Shown piece by piece: positions 1 to 8,000 of a stretch of 15,985 bases of DNA. Source of the DNA: Acidobacteriaceae bacterium (GTDB taxonomy: Bacteria; Acidobacteriota; Terriglobia; Terriglobales; Acidobacteriaceae); contig PMBA01000258.1 in NCBI GenBank assembly GCA_003152795.1, forward strand, positions 14,855 through 30,839, written 5' to 3'. Position numbers and translations under genes: made by a program. Numbering within the stretch: the first letter of the stretch is position 1; each line of letters opens with the position of its first letter. The notes beneath the pieces were generated by a model. The model worked only from the letters and a program-made list of their open reading frames with translations. It was not told where the DNA came from and searched no databases.

Positions 1-1443
1 TCGTTGTGGATCGATCCGGCCACGAAAACCTATATCGTGCTCCTGACGAACGCGGTGCACATGAACACGGTGCACATGAACATGGTGCAAACGAACATGG
101 TGCATAGGAACACGCTTTTGCCGAAGGAGAAGGGAAGCGCGGTTGCCCTGCGGACCAGGGTGGCGACCGCCGTGGCGGCCGCGCTGGCCCTCGATCCCTC
201 CGAAGCCGAGAAGATGCGGGTGGCGTCGATCACCGGCTACAACGAAATGCAAAGCGCCGCGCGCAAGCTGCCGGTGCGAAATGGAACCGTGAAGACGGGA
301 ATTGACGTGCTCGAAGAGACCAGGTTTGCGGCCCTGCATCCGGCCAGGGGCGGGGCTCCGCGAAGCATCGGGCTGCTGACGAATCAGACCGGTGTTGACG
401 CCGAAGGGCGGCGGACGCTTGATGTGCTGGCGAAGGTGCCGGGAATTTCGCTGGATGCGATCTTCAGTCCAGAACATGGTGTGACCGGAACCTTGGACAC
501 CACTGACATCGCAAATGCGAAGGATGCGGCAACCGGAATCGCGGTTTATAGCGTGTATGGGGCGAGCGACGCGGCGCGGCGCCCGCCGCTGGATGTTCTG
601 AAGCGGCTGGATGCCGTGGTCATCGATCTGGCGGATGCGGGCGCGCGCTTTTACACCTACGAAACTACCACTGGATATTTTCTTGAAGCTGCCGCGAAGA
701 CGGGAATTGAGGTCGTGATTCTGGACCGTCCCAACCCGATTACCGGGTCGTTTGTGCAGGGGCCGGTTTCGGAATACGGCCGCGAGAGTTTTACGAATTA
801 TTTTCCCGTGCCCCCGCGTCATGGCATGACTCTGGCTGAGCTGGGGAAGATGTTTAACGCCGAGCGGCACATCGGGGCGCGGCTTGCCGTGGTTGCGATG
901 GAAGGCTGGCAGCGGGGCGACTGGTTCGATTCGACCGGCTTGGGGTGGGTGAATCCTTCGCCCAACTTGCGCGACCTGACCGCGGCCACGCTCTACCCGG
1001 GTGTGGCGCTGATCGAAGGGACGAATGTCTCCGTAGGGCGCGGCACGGATACGCCGTTTGAAGTACTGGGCGCACCCTGGATCAAGGGCAGGGAATTGGC
1101 CGCCTACTTAAACGCGCGAGCGATTCAGAGTGTGCGCTTCGTGCCGGTTGTCTTTACTCCGTCGGCGAGTACCTTCTCCGGTCAACGATGTGAAGGCGTG
1201 AATCTGATTGTTCTGGATCGGAATACTCTGGACTCGCCGGAACTGGGCGTTGAGCTGGCGTCGGCGCTGCACCGCCTCTATCCCAACGATTTCAAACTGG
1301 AGCGAATGGCGGATCTGCTGGTGAATCAGGCAGTGTTCGACGCGCTCGCCGCGGGACAGGATCCGAGGCGGATTTCCGAGGACTGGCGCGAACCACTGCA
1401 GGGCTTTGTCCGCCTGCGAGAAAAATATTTGATCTACAAGTAG
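1..1443 (+). CDS. Serine hydrolase (beta-lactamase-like) fused to NamZ/DUF1343 exo-beta-N-acetylmuramidase, 5' end missing
   Basis: The frame is open at the left edge, so the start lies upstream; the TTG at position 4 is probably an internal leucine. The first ~20 residues (SLWIDPATKTYIVLLTN) match the last beta-strands of class C beta-lactamase/PBP-like hydrolases. A repeat-bearing linker (nt 54-113) follows, then a complete NamZ (DUF1343) domain from about nt 295 to the stop. Visible family motifs are LLTNQTG, SPEHG (nt 466-480), RFYTYETT, LDRPNP, HGMT, PSPNLR, and EGTN with GRGT. NamZ enzymes release terminal MurNAc from peptidoglycan fragments during wall recycling; the Glu of SPEHG is strongly conserved and a likely catalytic residue. 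The fusion suggests a secreted or periplasmic protein, but the N-terminal signal is outside the window. An RFYTY-preceding DLADAG replaces the usual D-Q-D-V-G, a mild variation. The hydrolase catalytic Ser and Lys cannot be checked here. Confidence 0.88.
   Translation, partial: SLWIDPATKTYIVLLTNAVHMNTVHMNMVQTNMVHRNTLLPKEKGSAVALRTRVATAVAAALALDPSEAEKMRVASITGYNEMQSAARKLPVRNGTVKTGIDVLEETRFAALHPARGGAPRSIGLLTNQTGVDAEGRRTLDVLAKVPGISLDAIFSPEHGVTGTLDTTDIANAKDAATGIAVYSVYGASDAARRPPLDVLKRLDAVVIDLADAGARFYTYETTTGYFLEAAAKTGIEVVILDRPNPITGSFVQGPVSEYGRESFTNYFPVPPRHGMTLAELGKMFNAERHIGARLAVVAMEGWQRGDWFDSTGLGWVNPSPNLRDLTAATLYPGVALIEGTNVSVGRGTDTPFEVLGAPWIKGRELAAYLNARAIQSVRFVPVVFTPSASTFSGQRCEGVNLIVLDRNTLDSPELGVELASALHRLYPNDFKLERMADLLVNQAVFDALAAGQDPRRISEDWREPLQGFVRLREKYLIYK
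54..113 (+). repeat. Four 15-bp in-frame tandem repeats in the interdomain linker
   Basis: Units start at 54, 69, 84 and 99. The first two are GGTGCACATGAACAC and GGTGCACATGAACAT; the third and fourth carry two to three further substitutions. They encode a five-residue repeat of type V-H-M-N-T, V-H-M-N-M, V-Q-T-N-M, V-H-R-N-T at the point where the beta-lactamase-like domain ends. Because 15 is a multiple of three, copy-number change would lengthen or shorten the linker without breaking the frame. Confidence 0.85.
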
Positions 1444-1458
1444 CCGCTTTCCAGCCCA

Positions 1459-1487
1459 TGGTCCGGTCCCCACTCCTCAGCTACAAT
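1459..1487 (+). promoter_or_regulatory. Possible sigma70-like promoter for the four-cysteine protein gene
   Basis: A good -10 box, TACAAT, lies at 1482-1487, with a weak -35 (TGGTCC, 3 of 6 matches) 17 bp upstream at 1459-1464. Transcription would start about 15 bases before the ATG at 1509. The match is modest, and the gene could instead be read through from the gene upstream. Confidence 0.25.
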
Positions 1488-1508
1488 GGCCCTATACCCA
1501 AACTCGCC

Positions 1509-1781
1509 ATGGCCGAAAATCTACTGCTGATTCCCAGTCCCTTTTACCGTTGTGCCGGTCCGAATTGTGGCGTGCTGAAAGGCGGAAGCGACCGCTGGTG
1601 GATCATGTGGAGCTCTTTTGGCGATTACAAATTCCCGGTGATGCATCTGGCGCCCTGGGATGAAAAATTGGCTCTGCAGGAAGGCGCTATGCATGTTTGC
1701 GGCGAGGGTTGCGCGCAGAAACTGCAGTCGCAGTTCATGGGGAATGTCTTGCAGAGCCGGGCGCGTGGCAATGGTGGTTAG
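1509..1781 (+). CDS. Small four-cysteine protein, unknown function, possible zinc-binding fold
   Basis: The product is 90 residues from the ATG at 1509. An in-frame ATG at 1458 would add 17 residues but lies upstream of the candidate -10 box, so the shorter form is preferred; neither start has a clear Shine-Dalgarno sequence. The protein carries Cys15-x4-Cys20 near the N-terminus and Cys64-x3-Cys68 near the C-terminus, with His62 beside the second pair. This is the usual arrangement of a single Cys4 zinc site made from two knuckles. Between them is an aromatic-rich stretch (RWWIMW) and a short conserved-looking core. There is no signal peptide or membrane segment, so it is probably cytoplasmic. 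I do not recognise the family; zinc binding is inference from spacing alone. Confidence 0.6.
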   Translation: MAENLLLIPSPFYRCAGPNCGVLKGGSDRWWIMWSSFGDYKFPVMHLAPWDEKLALQEGAMHVCGEGCAQKLQSQFMGNVLQSRARGNGG

Positions 1782-1869
1782 GCCGGTGGGCGCAAGAATG
1801 GCGCAAGAATAGCGACGAATCGGTTCCTGGTGGCAGGTTCGCAGCTAACCGGAACCGCCGGTGGGCGCA
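1782..1869 (+). repeat. Direct repeats flanking a hairpin in the leader of the next gene
   Basis: The 13-mer GCCGGTGGGCGCA occurs at 1782-1794 and again at 1857-1869. Between them, GCGCAAGAAT is repeated at 1790-1799 and 1801-1810. A perfect 7-bp inverted repeat, CGGTTCC at 1821-1827 and GGAACCG at 1851-1857, has GGTT (1836-1839) and AACC (1847-1850) nested inside. There is no T-run, so this is not a standard intrinsic terminator. Its role is unknown. Confidence 0.6.
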
Positions 1870-1919
1870 TCTGAGTTTGCAAGGGCGTTGCTAAATTATC
1901 CTGAAGAGGTAGGCTTGCG

Positions 1920-2633
1920 ATGAGGATTCGGGTTGCTTCCACTTGGGTTTTGCTGTTGGCTGGGATCGCCGCGGCACAGTCGTCTCCGCCGCCGGACCCT
2001 GCCGCGCCTGCGCCGGATTCCGGAAAGCCCATGCTGACCATTCCCGCCGGCACCAGGGTTCCGCTATCGCTGAAGCAGGCAATCTCAACCAAAACGGCCA
2101 AGAACGGAGATCCGGTATACGCCGAGACTGCCTTTCCGTTCGTGGTCAACGACCGGGTCGTGATCCCGGCGGGCACCTACATTCAGGGAAAGGTCGAGCG
2201 CGTGCAGCGCGGTGGTCACATCAAGGGTCGCGCCGAAGTGCTGATCCACTTCACCTCGATGATCTATCCCAGCGGCTATACCGTGATGCTGGGGGGATCG
2301 GTCGAGAACACCCCTGGGGCGGAAAAGACCTCGATGAAGGATACCGAAGGGACGATTCGCCAGGACAGCGAAGCCGGAAGGAAAGCCAGGTCCGCTGCGG
2401 AGGGGGCAACCACGGGCGCCGTTATCGGCGCTGTGACCAACGGAGGCAAGGGCGCCGGAATCGGGGCAGGAGTGGGAGGAGTCGCCGGACTGGCGATTGG
2501 AATGCTCTCGCGGGGCGCCGATGTCAGGCTCGAGCCCGGGACCTCGATCGAAATGGAAATCCAGCGCGAAGTGATGGTGGATGCGAGCCGGGTTTCCTCC
2601 AGGCGTGAGGTCATTGTCCGCAACAGCGATTAG
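1920..2633 (+). CDS. Secreted protein with TrbI/VirB10-like region and glycine zipper
   Basis: The product is 237 residues. The ATG at 1920 is preceded by GAAGAGG at 1903-1909, ten bases away. A signal peptide (residues 1-19, ending A-A-A before Gln20) leads into a Pro/Ala-rich linker. Residues 40-95 follow the pattern PAGTRVPLSLKQAIST...GDPVYAET...VVIPAGTYIQGKVE, which resembles the beta-rich periplasmic domain of TrbI/VirB10 proteins. A glycine zipper follows at about 160-196 (repeated GxxxG steps), probably inserting in or packing against the outer membrane. The tail is basic/polar (VSSRREVIVRNSD). No other conjugation or type IV secretion gene is present, so a stand-alone envelope role is more likely than DNA transfer. 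The similarity is partial, and the exact family assignment is uncertain. Confidence 0.72.
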   Translation: MRIRVASTWVLLLAGIAAAQSSPPPDPAAPAPDSGKPMLTIPAGTRVPLSLKQAISTKTAKNGDPVYAETAFPFVVNDRVVIPAGTYIQGKVERVQRGGHIKGRAEVLIHFTSMIYPSGYTVMLGGSVENTPGAEKTSMKDTEGTIRQDSEAGRKARSAAEGATTGAVIGAVTNGGKGAGIGAGVGGVAGLAIGMLSRGADVRLEPGTSIEMEIQREVMVDASRVSSRREVIVRNSD

Positions 2634-2703
2634 GACCGCGACCGCGTTAGCAACGGATCGCCACCCTTCTTGTTTCCGGGCAAGCGTGTCCTCGCCACAC
2701 CAG

Positions 2704-3423
2704 CTATTTCAATACAAACATAGCGTTCACATGCGCCGTGACGGTGACGTTCTGGGGCGAGAACTCCTCGGTTGGCGCCGGGCTTTGTGCCATCGCCATG
2801 GGCATGGCGCGGAGCGGCATCGGTGCGCGCACGCGAGTGTTCTCGAAGGTATCGACGGAAGCGTAGGAGAGTTCGCCGAGCGTGCGTCCGCTGGCGGAGG
2901 CCAAAGACTGCGCCGACGCCCGCGCCCGCCGGTAAGCGTCGGCGACGGCTTTGCTCTTGGCTTCGTCAGTCGAGTCCAGCGTGTAGCTGAGTGACTGGCT
3001 TTCCCCGACGCTGCCGTCGGCCAGTTGCTGGGTGACCGGACCGATCTTGGAAAAATCCTTGAGCTTCAGGCTGACGCTGGTCGTAACCTGGTAGCCGATG
3101 ACTTTGTGCTTCGGGTTTTTCCAGTCGTACTGGGGGTTCACGGAGAAGAAACCAATTTCCGCGGACTTGGGGTCAATGTTATTGCTGCGCAGAACCTGCC
3201 GCGTGGACTCGGCTTGTTTGGCTGCCTGATCGTAGGCGTCTTTGGCGTTGTCGGCTTGGGCCGAGATATTGAATTGGATGAGCGCCGTATCCGGCGCGGT
3301 TTCAAACTTGCCGTCAGCGCCCACGAAAATCGTGTTGGGCATCGGGTTCAGGGTGGGGCCTTGCCCGATCGCCAGAGTACTCAGCACGACGACGGCGAAA
3401 AAAATGACAGTTGTCCTTTTCAT
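2704..3423 (-). CDS. SIMPL-domain (DUF541) periplasmic protein
   Basis: The product is 239 residues from the ATG at 3423-3421, chosen because AGGAGA lies six bases upstream and the protein then begins with a classical signal peptide (MKRTTVIFFAVVVLSTLAIG). The open frame continues 87 codons further upstream without a plausible start. From about residue 35 the protein is a SIMPL/DUF541 domain: a strand GKFETAPDTALIQFNISAQ, a long helix with YDQAAKQAESTRQVL, then PQYDWKNPKHKVIGYQVTTSVSLKLKDFSKIG and the C-terminal helix AVADAYRRARASAQSLASASG. Family members (BP26/OMP28, E. coli YggE) are periplasmic or outer-membrane-associated and have been linked to oxidative stress; the molecular activity is not established. 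It is convergent with the VirB10-like gene, with 70 bp between stops. Confidence 0.88.
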   Translation of the reverse strand: MKRTTVIFFAVVVLSTLAIGQGPTLNPMPNTIFVGADGKFETAPDTALIQFNISAQADNAKDAYDQAAKQAESTRQVLRSNNIDPKSAEIGFFSVNPQYDWKNPKHKVIGYQVTTSVSLKLKDFSKIGPVTQQLADGSVGESQSLSYTLDSTDEAKSKAVADAYRRARASAQSLASASGRTLGELSYASVDTFENTRVRAPMPLRAMPMAMAQSPAPTEEFSPQNVTVTAHVNAMFVLK

Positions 3424-3846
3424 CGTGATCTCTCCTGGATCGTCACGGAAACGAAAACCGAGTCTGAAGCTTCCCTTATACACCTCCGATGTTAGAACGC
3501 GCTGCGCTTCCCGCGTCGCCATCGAAAAAGGTTGAAGCCAGAAAATGCAGGGTGAGAAAGACGCCGTCGCAGACGCGCCAGCCGCGTTTCTGCCGGGAAG
3601 TGGAGCGTGCCAGTTGCCGCTCCAGAACAGAACCGGCCTGCCCGCCAGATGCGAAACAGGCGCATGCTGGCGGGCGCCGTTCATTCACCCCAGGACGGCA
3701 CAACACAACCGTGGTGGGGGCCGTTTGGATTGACTTCACTGTCAGGTTGGATGAAGCAATCGGGGCCAAACGATGCCCGGCGAATGGCAGCAGATGCCGG
3801 TCAGACCTGCGCGCCCGGTCCGGCGGGCTCGGAACCGCGTCCTGGT
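3424..3846. other. 423-bp intergenic region without a convincing gene
   Basis: Several short open frames cross this stretch on both strands, but none has a ribosome site, a recognisable domain or plausible composition. It lies downstream of the HD-GYP gene and upstream of the SIMPL gene (both minus strand), so it should contain the terminator of one and the promoter of the other. A -10-like TATAAG on the minus strand (3475-3480) has no matching -35. It holds two strong inverted repeats (3601-3624 and 3640-3675) and a smaller GCCCG/CGGGC hairpin (3813-3828) just after the HD-GYP stop. None has a T-run. Confidence 0.6.
3601..3675. repeat. Two adjacent stem-loops, one with a 14-bp stem
   Basis: Hairpin 1 pairs TGGAGCG (3601-3607) with CGCTCCA (3618-3624). 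Hairpin 2 pairs GCCCGCCAG (3640-3648) plus ATGCG (3649-3653) with CGCAT (3661-3665) plus CTGGCGGGC (3667-3675), with a single bulged G at 3666 and a 7-nt loop. No U-tract follows on either strand. This could be a REP-like element, a 3'-end stabiliser for the HD-GYP transcript, or part of a small RNA; the sequence alone does not decide. Confidence 0.65.
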
Positions 3847-4938
3847 TTACGCCTTCGGGAAAGGTTGGCCCGGCCCACTCGGATTTTGCCCATTGATGTC
3901 TCTCCGCAGGTCTTGCCAGATATTGTCGGGCATATCGAGAAAGACCTTGACGATCTGCGGATCGAACTGCCGGCCGGACCAGAGTTCGATTTCCTTGCGG
4001 GCGGCCTCGAAGGTTTGTGCCGGACGGTAGGGGCGGTCCGTGGTCATGGCGTCGAGCGTGTCGGCGATCGAGAACATGCGTGCGCCCAGGGGAATCTCGT
4101 CGCCCTTCAGTCCGCGGGGATAGCCCAGTCCGTCGTAGCGCTCCTGGTGGGAGTAAACGATCTCCGCGGCCTCCGCCAGAAACGGAATTCGGGAGATGAT
4201 TTTGTACCCCCGGTAACAGTGCTCCCGCATGATGGCCATCTCGTCGTCCGTAAGTTTCCCGGGTTTGAGCAGGATGGCGTCGGGAATCGCCATCTTCCCA
4301 ATGTCATGCAGGAAAGCTCCGCGGGCGATCACGTTGATCTCCTCTTTCGGCAGGCCCATTTTGCGCGCAATGGCAATGGTGAATGCGGTCACTCGTCGGG
4401 AGTGACCCTCGGTCTCGGCGTCCTTCAGGTCGAGCGCATCGCCCAGCGCCTCAAGCGTGATGTCATAGGACTTCTCCAGGTTGGAAAGCGCCGACTTCCA
4501 TTGCTGGGTGCGGGCCGCAACCAGCGCTTCGAGGTTGGTGCGATAGGCATCGTTTTCCCGCTTCAGCCGGCGATTCTCCAGGGCGCGGCGAACCGTGGCC
4601 AACAGTTGCTCCCGCTCGAACGGTTTCAGCAGGTAGTCGTACGCCCCGTTGCGCAGCGCCTGCAGCGCGACCTGAATGTCGTGCACCGCCGTGACCATGA
4701 CGATCGGCATGTCCGGGTAACGCTCCTTGGCATGTTCCAGAAGCGCGATCCCATCCATCTCCGCCATCATCAGGTCGGAGAGCACCAGATCGAATTCGTC
4801 TCCCGACTCCAGTATCGACAGGGCTTCGATGCCGCTCGCCGCTTGCCGAGTCTGAAAATGGGCTCCGCCAAGCATCGAGCAAACAATCTCGCGGATTGTT
4901 TCCTCATCGTCCACCACGAGAATGCGGTCATTGGCCAT
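3847..4938 (-). CDS. Response regulator with HD-GYP domain (c-di-GMP phosphodiesterase, RpfG type)
   Basis: The product is 363 residues from the ATG at 4938. An ATG at 4965 in the same frame adds nine residues; neither start has a Shine-Dalgarno. The shorter is preferred because the first receiver strand (RILVVDDE) then begins about five residues in, as usual. Receiver domain: residues 4-120, acidic pair D10-D11, phospho-acceptor Asp55 (LVLSDLMM), Thr/Lys switch with Lys105 (LLKPF). A coiled-coil linker spans ~120-165. The HD-GYP domain runs from ~170-345 with HD at 211-212 (FLHDIGK), SHQERYDGLGYP at 263-274, and SIADTLDAMTTDRPY. The HHE motif reads H-Q-E, a natural variation. Such proteins hydrolyse cyclic di-GMP when the receiver is phosphorylated. 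It is divergent from the hybrid histidine kinase, a probable partner. Confidence 0.93.
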   Translation of the reverse strand: MANDRILVVDDEETIREIVCSMLGGAHFQTRQAASGIEALSILESGDEFDLVLSDLMMAEMDGIALLEHAKERYPDMPIVMVTAVHDIQVALQALRNGAYDYLLKPFEREQLLATVRRALENRRLKRENDAYRTNLEALVAARTQQWKSALSNLEKSYDITLEALGDALDLKDAETEGHSRRVTAFTIAIARKMGLPKEEINVIARGAFLHDIGKMAIPDAILLKPGKLTDDEMAIMREHCYRGYKIISRIPFLAEAAEIVYSHQERYDGLGYPRGLKGDEIPLGARMFSIADTLDAMTTDRPYRPAQTFEAARKEIELWSGRQFDPQIVKVFLDMPDNIWQDLRRDINGQNPSGPGQPFPKA

Positions 4939-5061
4939 GAGTCTATTGTGAATGTATTTGGTCATTTTAGGCCACGACTTTACATTCCGAAAGTAACCAA
5001 AGGGAGGCGGAAATCCGAAACGAGGAGCGGCGCGCGTGATATCTAGAAAGCTTAGGGGTTC
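4939..5061. promoter_or_regulatory. Divergent promoter region between the HD-GYP regulator and the hybrid kinase
   Basis: The 123-bp gap must drive both genes. On the plus strand, TTGGTC (4958-4963) and TACATT (4981-4986) are 17 bp apart, with 3 of 6 and 4 of 6 consensus matches. On the minus strand, TAAAAT at 4964-4969 could be the -10 box for the regulator, which would put the transcript start just upstream of the ATG at 4938; its -35 is weak. AGGGG at 5054-5058 is the likely ribosome site for the kinase. Shared control of the two genes is inference. Confidence 0.4.
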
Positions 5062-8000
5062 GTGCGTTTAGCTATGGATATGGATACTGCCCGGCTATTT
5101 GGGAACTCGGTTGGCACGCTGACCGTCCCATGGTTGACGGCGCGGGAAACGACCGCTCTGATCGTGGTGGTCGTGAGTCTGCTTTTCTTCCGGGTGTTTC
5201 GGGAACGATGTCTGCTGGCGTGGGCCGCGGGCTGGCTCGTCTACGGAGAATTTCTGTGGGTGACGGGCAGCGGCGAGTTGCACGCTGGACACAAGCTGAT
5301 GGTGGCATTCGCGCAGGCTGATTTTGTGCTGGCCATGGCATTGTTTGCCGCCGCCGCGCTGATGTCGGTTCAAGCGCGCCGAGCGTTCACCGCGCTGGTG
5401 GCGGTATCGTGGGTGCTGATGGTCTGCGCCGCCATGCAGCCATTGTATTTTTCGGATTTGAAGAACGTCCAACTGGGGTTGGATGTGGCCTGCCGCCTGA
5501 TTGCCGTCGGGGCAGCCGTTACCCTGCTGCGCTACCGCTTCGGGCGTATTGGCTTGGGATCGCTCCTCTTCGGCGCCGGGCTGCTCACGGTGAATCTGCA
5601 CTGGCCTCCGTTCACCAGTCGCATTCCAAGTGAAGGTTATCTCCTGGCTGAAGTGCTGTTCGGTTCCAGCCTGCTGCTGCTGGTGCTCGACGACTCGCGC
5701 CTGCGCACCCGGCGGCTGGCAGTGTTGAATGAGTTGGCAGCCACGATTGCGCGCGCCCAGAGTCATGCCCCGATGATGCAGACTGCGCTGGAGAAATTGA
5801 AGGACGCAGTGGGGGCAAAAGCAGCATGGTTCCAGTGGATGGAAGGCGACCGTATTGTCCCCACCCAGCATGTGGGCCTCTCGCCGGAATTGCTCCGAGC
5901 CATGGGACAAGCCGGAATCGGACAGGCCGGGGCGGATGAAATCGTAACGCGCCTCCTCCAGGACAACCGCGCAGTGGTCATGAAACTTTCGGAGCGCTCA
6001 GAGCCGGAACGGGATCAACTGGGGAACCGCGGCATTCGTCACCTCGTGCTGGTGCCCGTGCGCGGCAAAAAGTCGGTGATCGGCATGCTGTCGCTCGGCT
6101 GCTCCGGGAGCCGGCGCCACACCCTGGAAGAATTGAAGTTTCTGGAAACGGCGGCGCAAACGCTCGGCATTGCGGTGGAGAATCTGCGGTTGCTGGAGCA
6201 GGTGCTGCGCTCGCAGCGGCAGTGGATGAATACCTTCGATTCCGTCCAGGACCTGATTCTGGCGCACGACGTGGACTTCCGGATTCTCAAGATGAATCAG
6301 GCCCTTCTGCAACGGCTGGACAAGGCGCCCGCCGATCTGCTGGGGCAGCGCTGTGAAGAGGTTCTACCCCGCGAGCGTGCCTGGACGGATTGCCCTTATT
6401 GCGAGCGCGGACTGGGGCTGTCGGAGGGAGTGGACCCTTGCTTCGGCGGGCAGTCGGTGGTTTCGACCTCACCCTATGCCGAACAGGGAGGCCAGCAGAA
6501 GGGGACCATCCACGTCGTGCACGATACCACCGCGCGCCAGGTGGCGGAAGAAAAATACCGCATGCTGTTTGAGCAGGCGCAGGAAGGCGTGTTTGTAGCC
6601 ACGCTCGACGGCGATTTGCTCGATTGCAATGACGCTTTTGTCACCATGCTCGGCTATGGCAGCCGCGACGAGTTGATGGCGCTAGACGTGGGCAGCGTGA
6701 TGAGCGCGGTGCCCGAGGAGCATGAGGCTTTCCGCAAGGAAATCGAGGCGCACAACTACGTCCGCAACTTCGAGATTACGGTCCGGCGCAAGGACGGCAA
6801 CCTGCTGACGGTGGCGCAGAGTTGTTTCGCGACGCGCGATTCGAGTGGAAACATCGAGCGTTATCAGGGCTTCGTTCTCGACATCACCGAGAAGAAACGC
6901 TCGGAAGACGAGATGCGGCGGCGCAACCGCGAGTTGAACGCGCTCAACGCCATGGCCGTCATCGCCACTCAGTCGTTCGATCTCGATGAAATCCTGAACC
7001 TGACCCTGCGCCAGGTGGTCTCGCTGTTTGGCGCGGAGACCGGCTCGGTCTACCTGGCCGCGGAACCGGAGGGCACCTTCCGGCGGCGCGCGGGTTGGGG
7101 CCCCCGCAGCGAAGCGCGTGTGCGCATGGCCGAGGTCGTCTTTCCCGAAGGTCTGGGCGATCTGGTGATGCGTTCGCGAGCCGAAGTCGTGACCCAGGAT
7201 TTCCTGCCTCACCTGCCACCGCCGGTGGTGGAGTTTGTCTGTGCCGACCGGTTGCCCTTCTGGATCTGGGTTGTGCTCTGGAGTAAGGACAAGCCCATCG
7301 GCATCATGGGTATCGCCAGCAAAGAAGACCGGCACTATTCCAGTAACGATGAGAATCTGCTCGTCGCCATCAGCCGGCAGCTGGCTACCACCATCGAAAA
7401 GGTGCAGCTCTACGAAGAGACTTGCCGGGCCTATGAAGACTTGCGCCGGACGCAGGAGCAACTGCTGCAGAGCGAGAAGATGTCGGCGGTCGGGCAATTG
7501 ATTGCCGGGGTGGCGCACGAGTTGAATAATCCGTTGACCGCCATCCTCGGTTATGCGCAACTCCTCGAAGGCGCCGGCCTCGATCATCGTTCCGCCGACT
7601 ATGTGCGCAAGCTGTTCAAACAGGCCCAGCGCACCCATCGCGTTGTCCAGAATCTGCTTTCGTTTGCCCGTCAGCGCAAGCCGCAGAAGCAGGAAGTGGA
7701 TTTGCGCAAGGTGCTGGAAGAGTCGCTCACGCTGCGCGAATACGACTTGAAAGTGAACAATGTTTCGCTGGAATGCGAGATTCCCGAGGACCTGCCCTCG
7801 GTCGTGGGCGATCCCCATCAATTGGAACAGGTCTTTCTGAACATCACCAACAACGCACTCGATGCCATGGTGGAGAGCAGCGGCAGCGGTGCGCTGAAAG
7901 TGCGCATGTTCAAGAAAGACCCGTGGGTGTGCGTGGAGTTCGATGACAGCGGTCCGGGAATCAAGGATCCCAGCCGCATTTTTGATCCCTTCTATACCAC

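Noticed and set aside
3607..5046. Long plus-strand open frame of 479 codons
   Set aside because: It runs antisense to the well-supported HD-GYP regulator, has no recognisable domain and no ribosome site; it is a high-GC shadow frame.
5038..5053. Overlapping GATATC, TCTAGA and AAGCTT hexamers resembling a cloning polylinker
   Set aside because: The sequence on both sides belongs to a coherent divergent gene pair with matching composition, and three common palindromes can co-occur by chance. There is no vector sequence around them.
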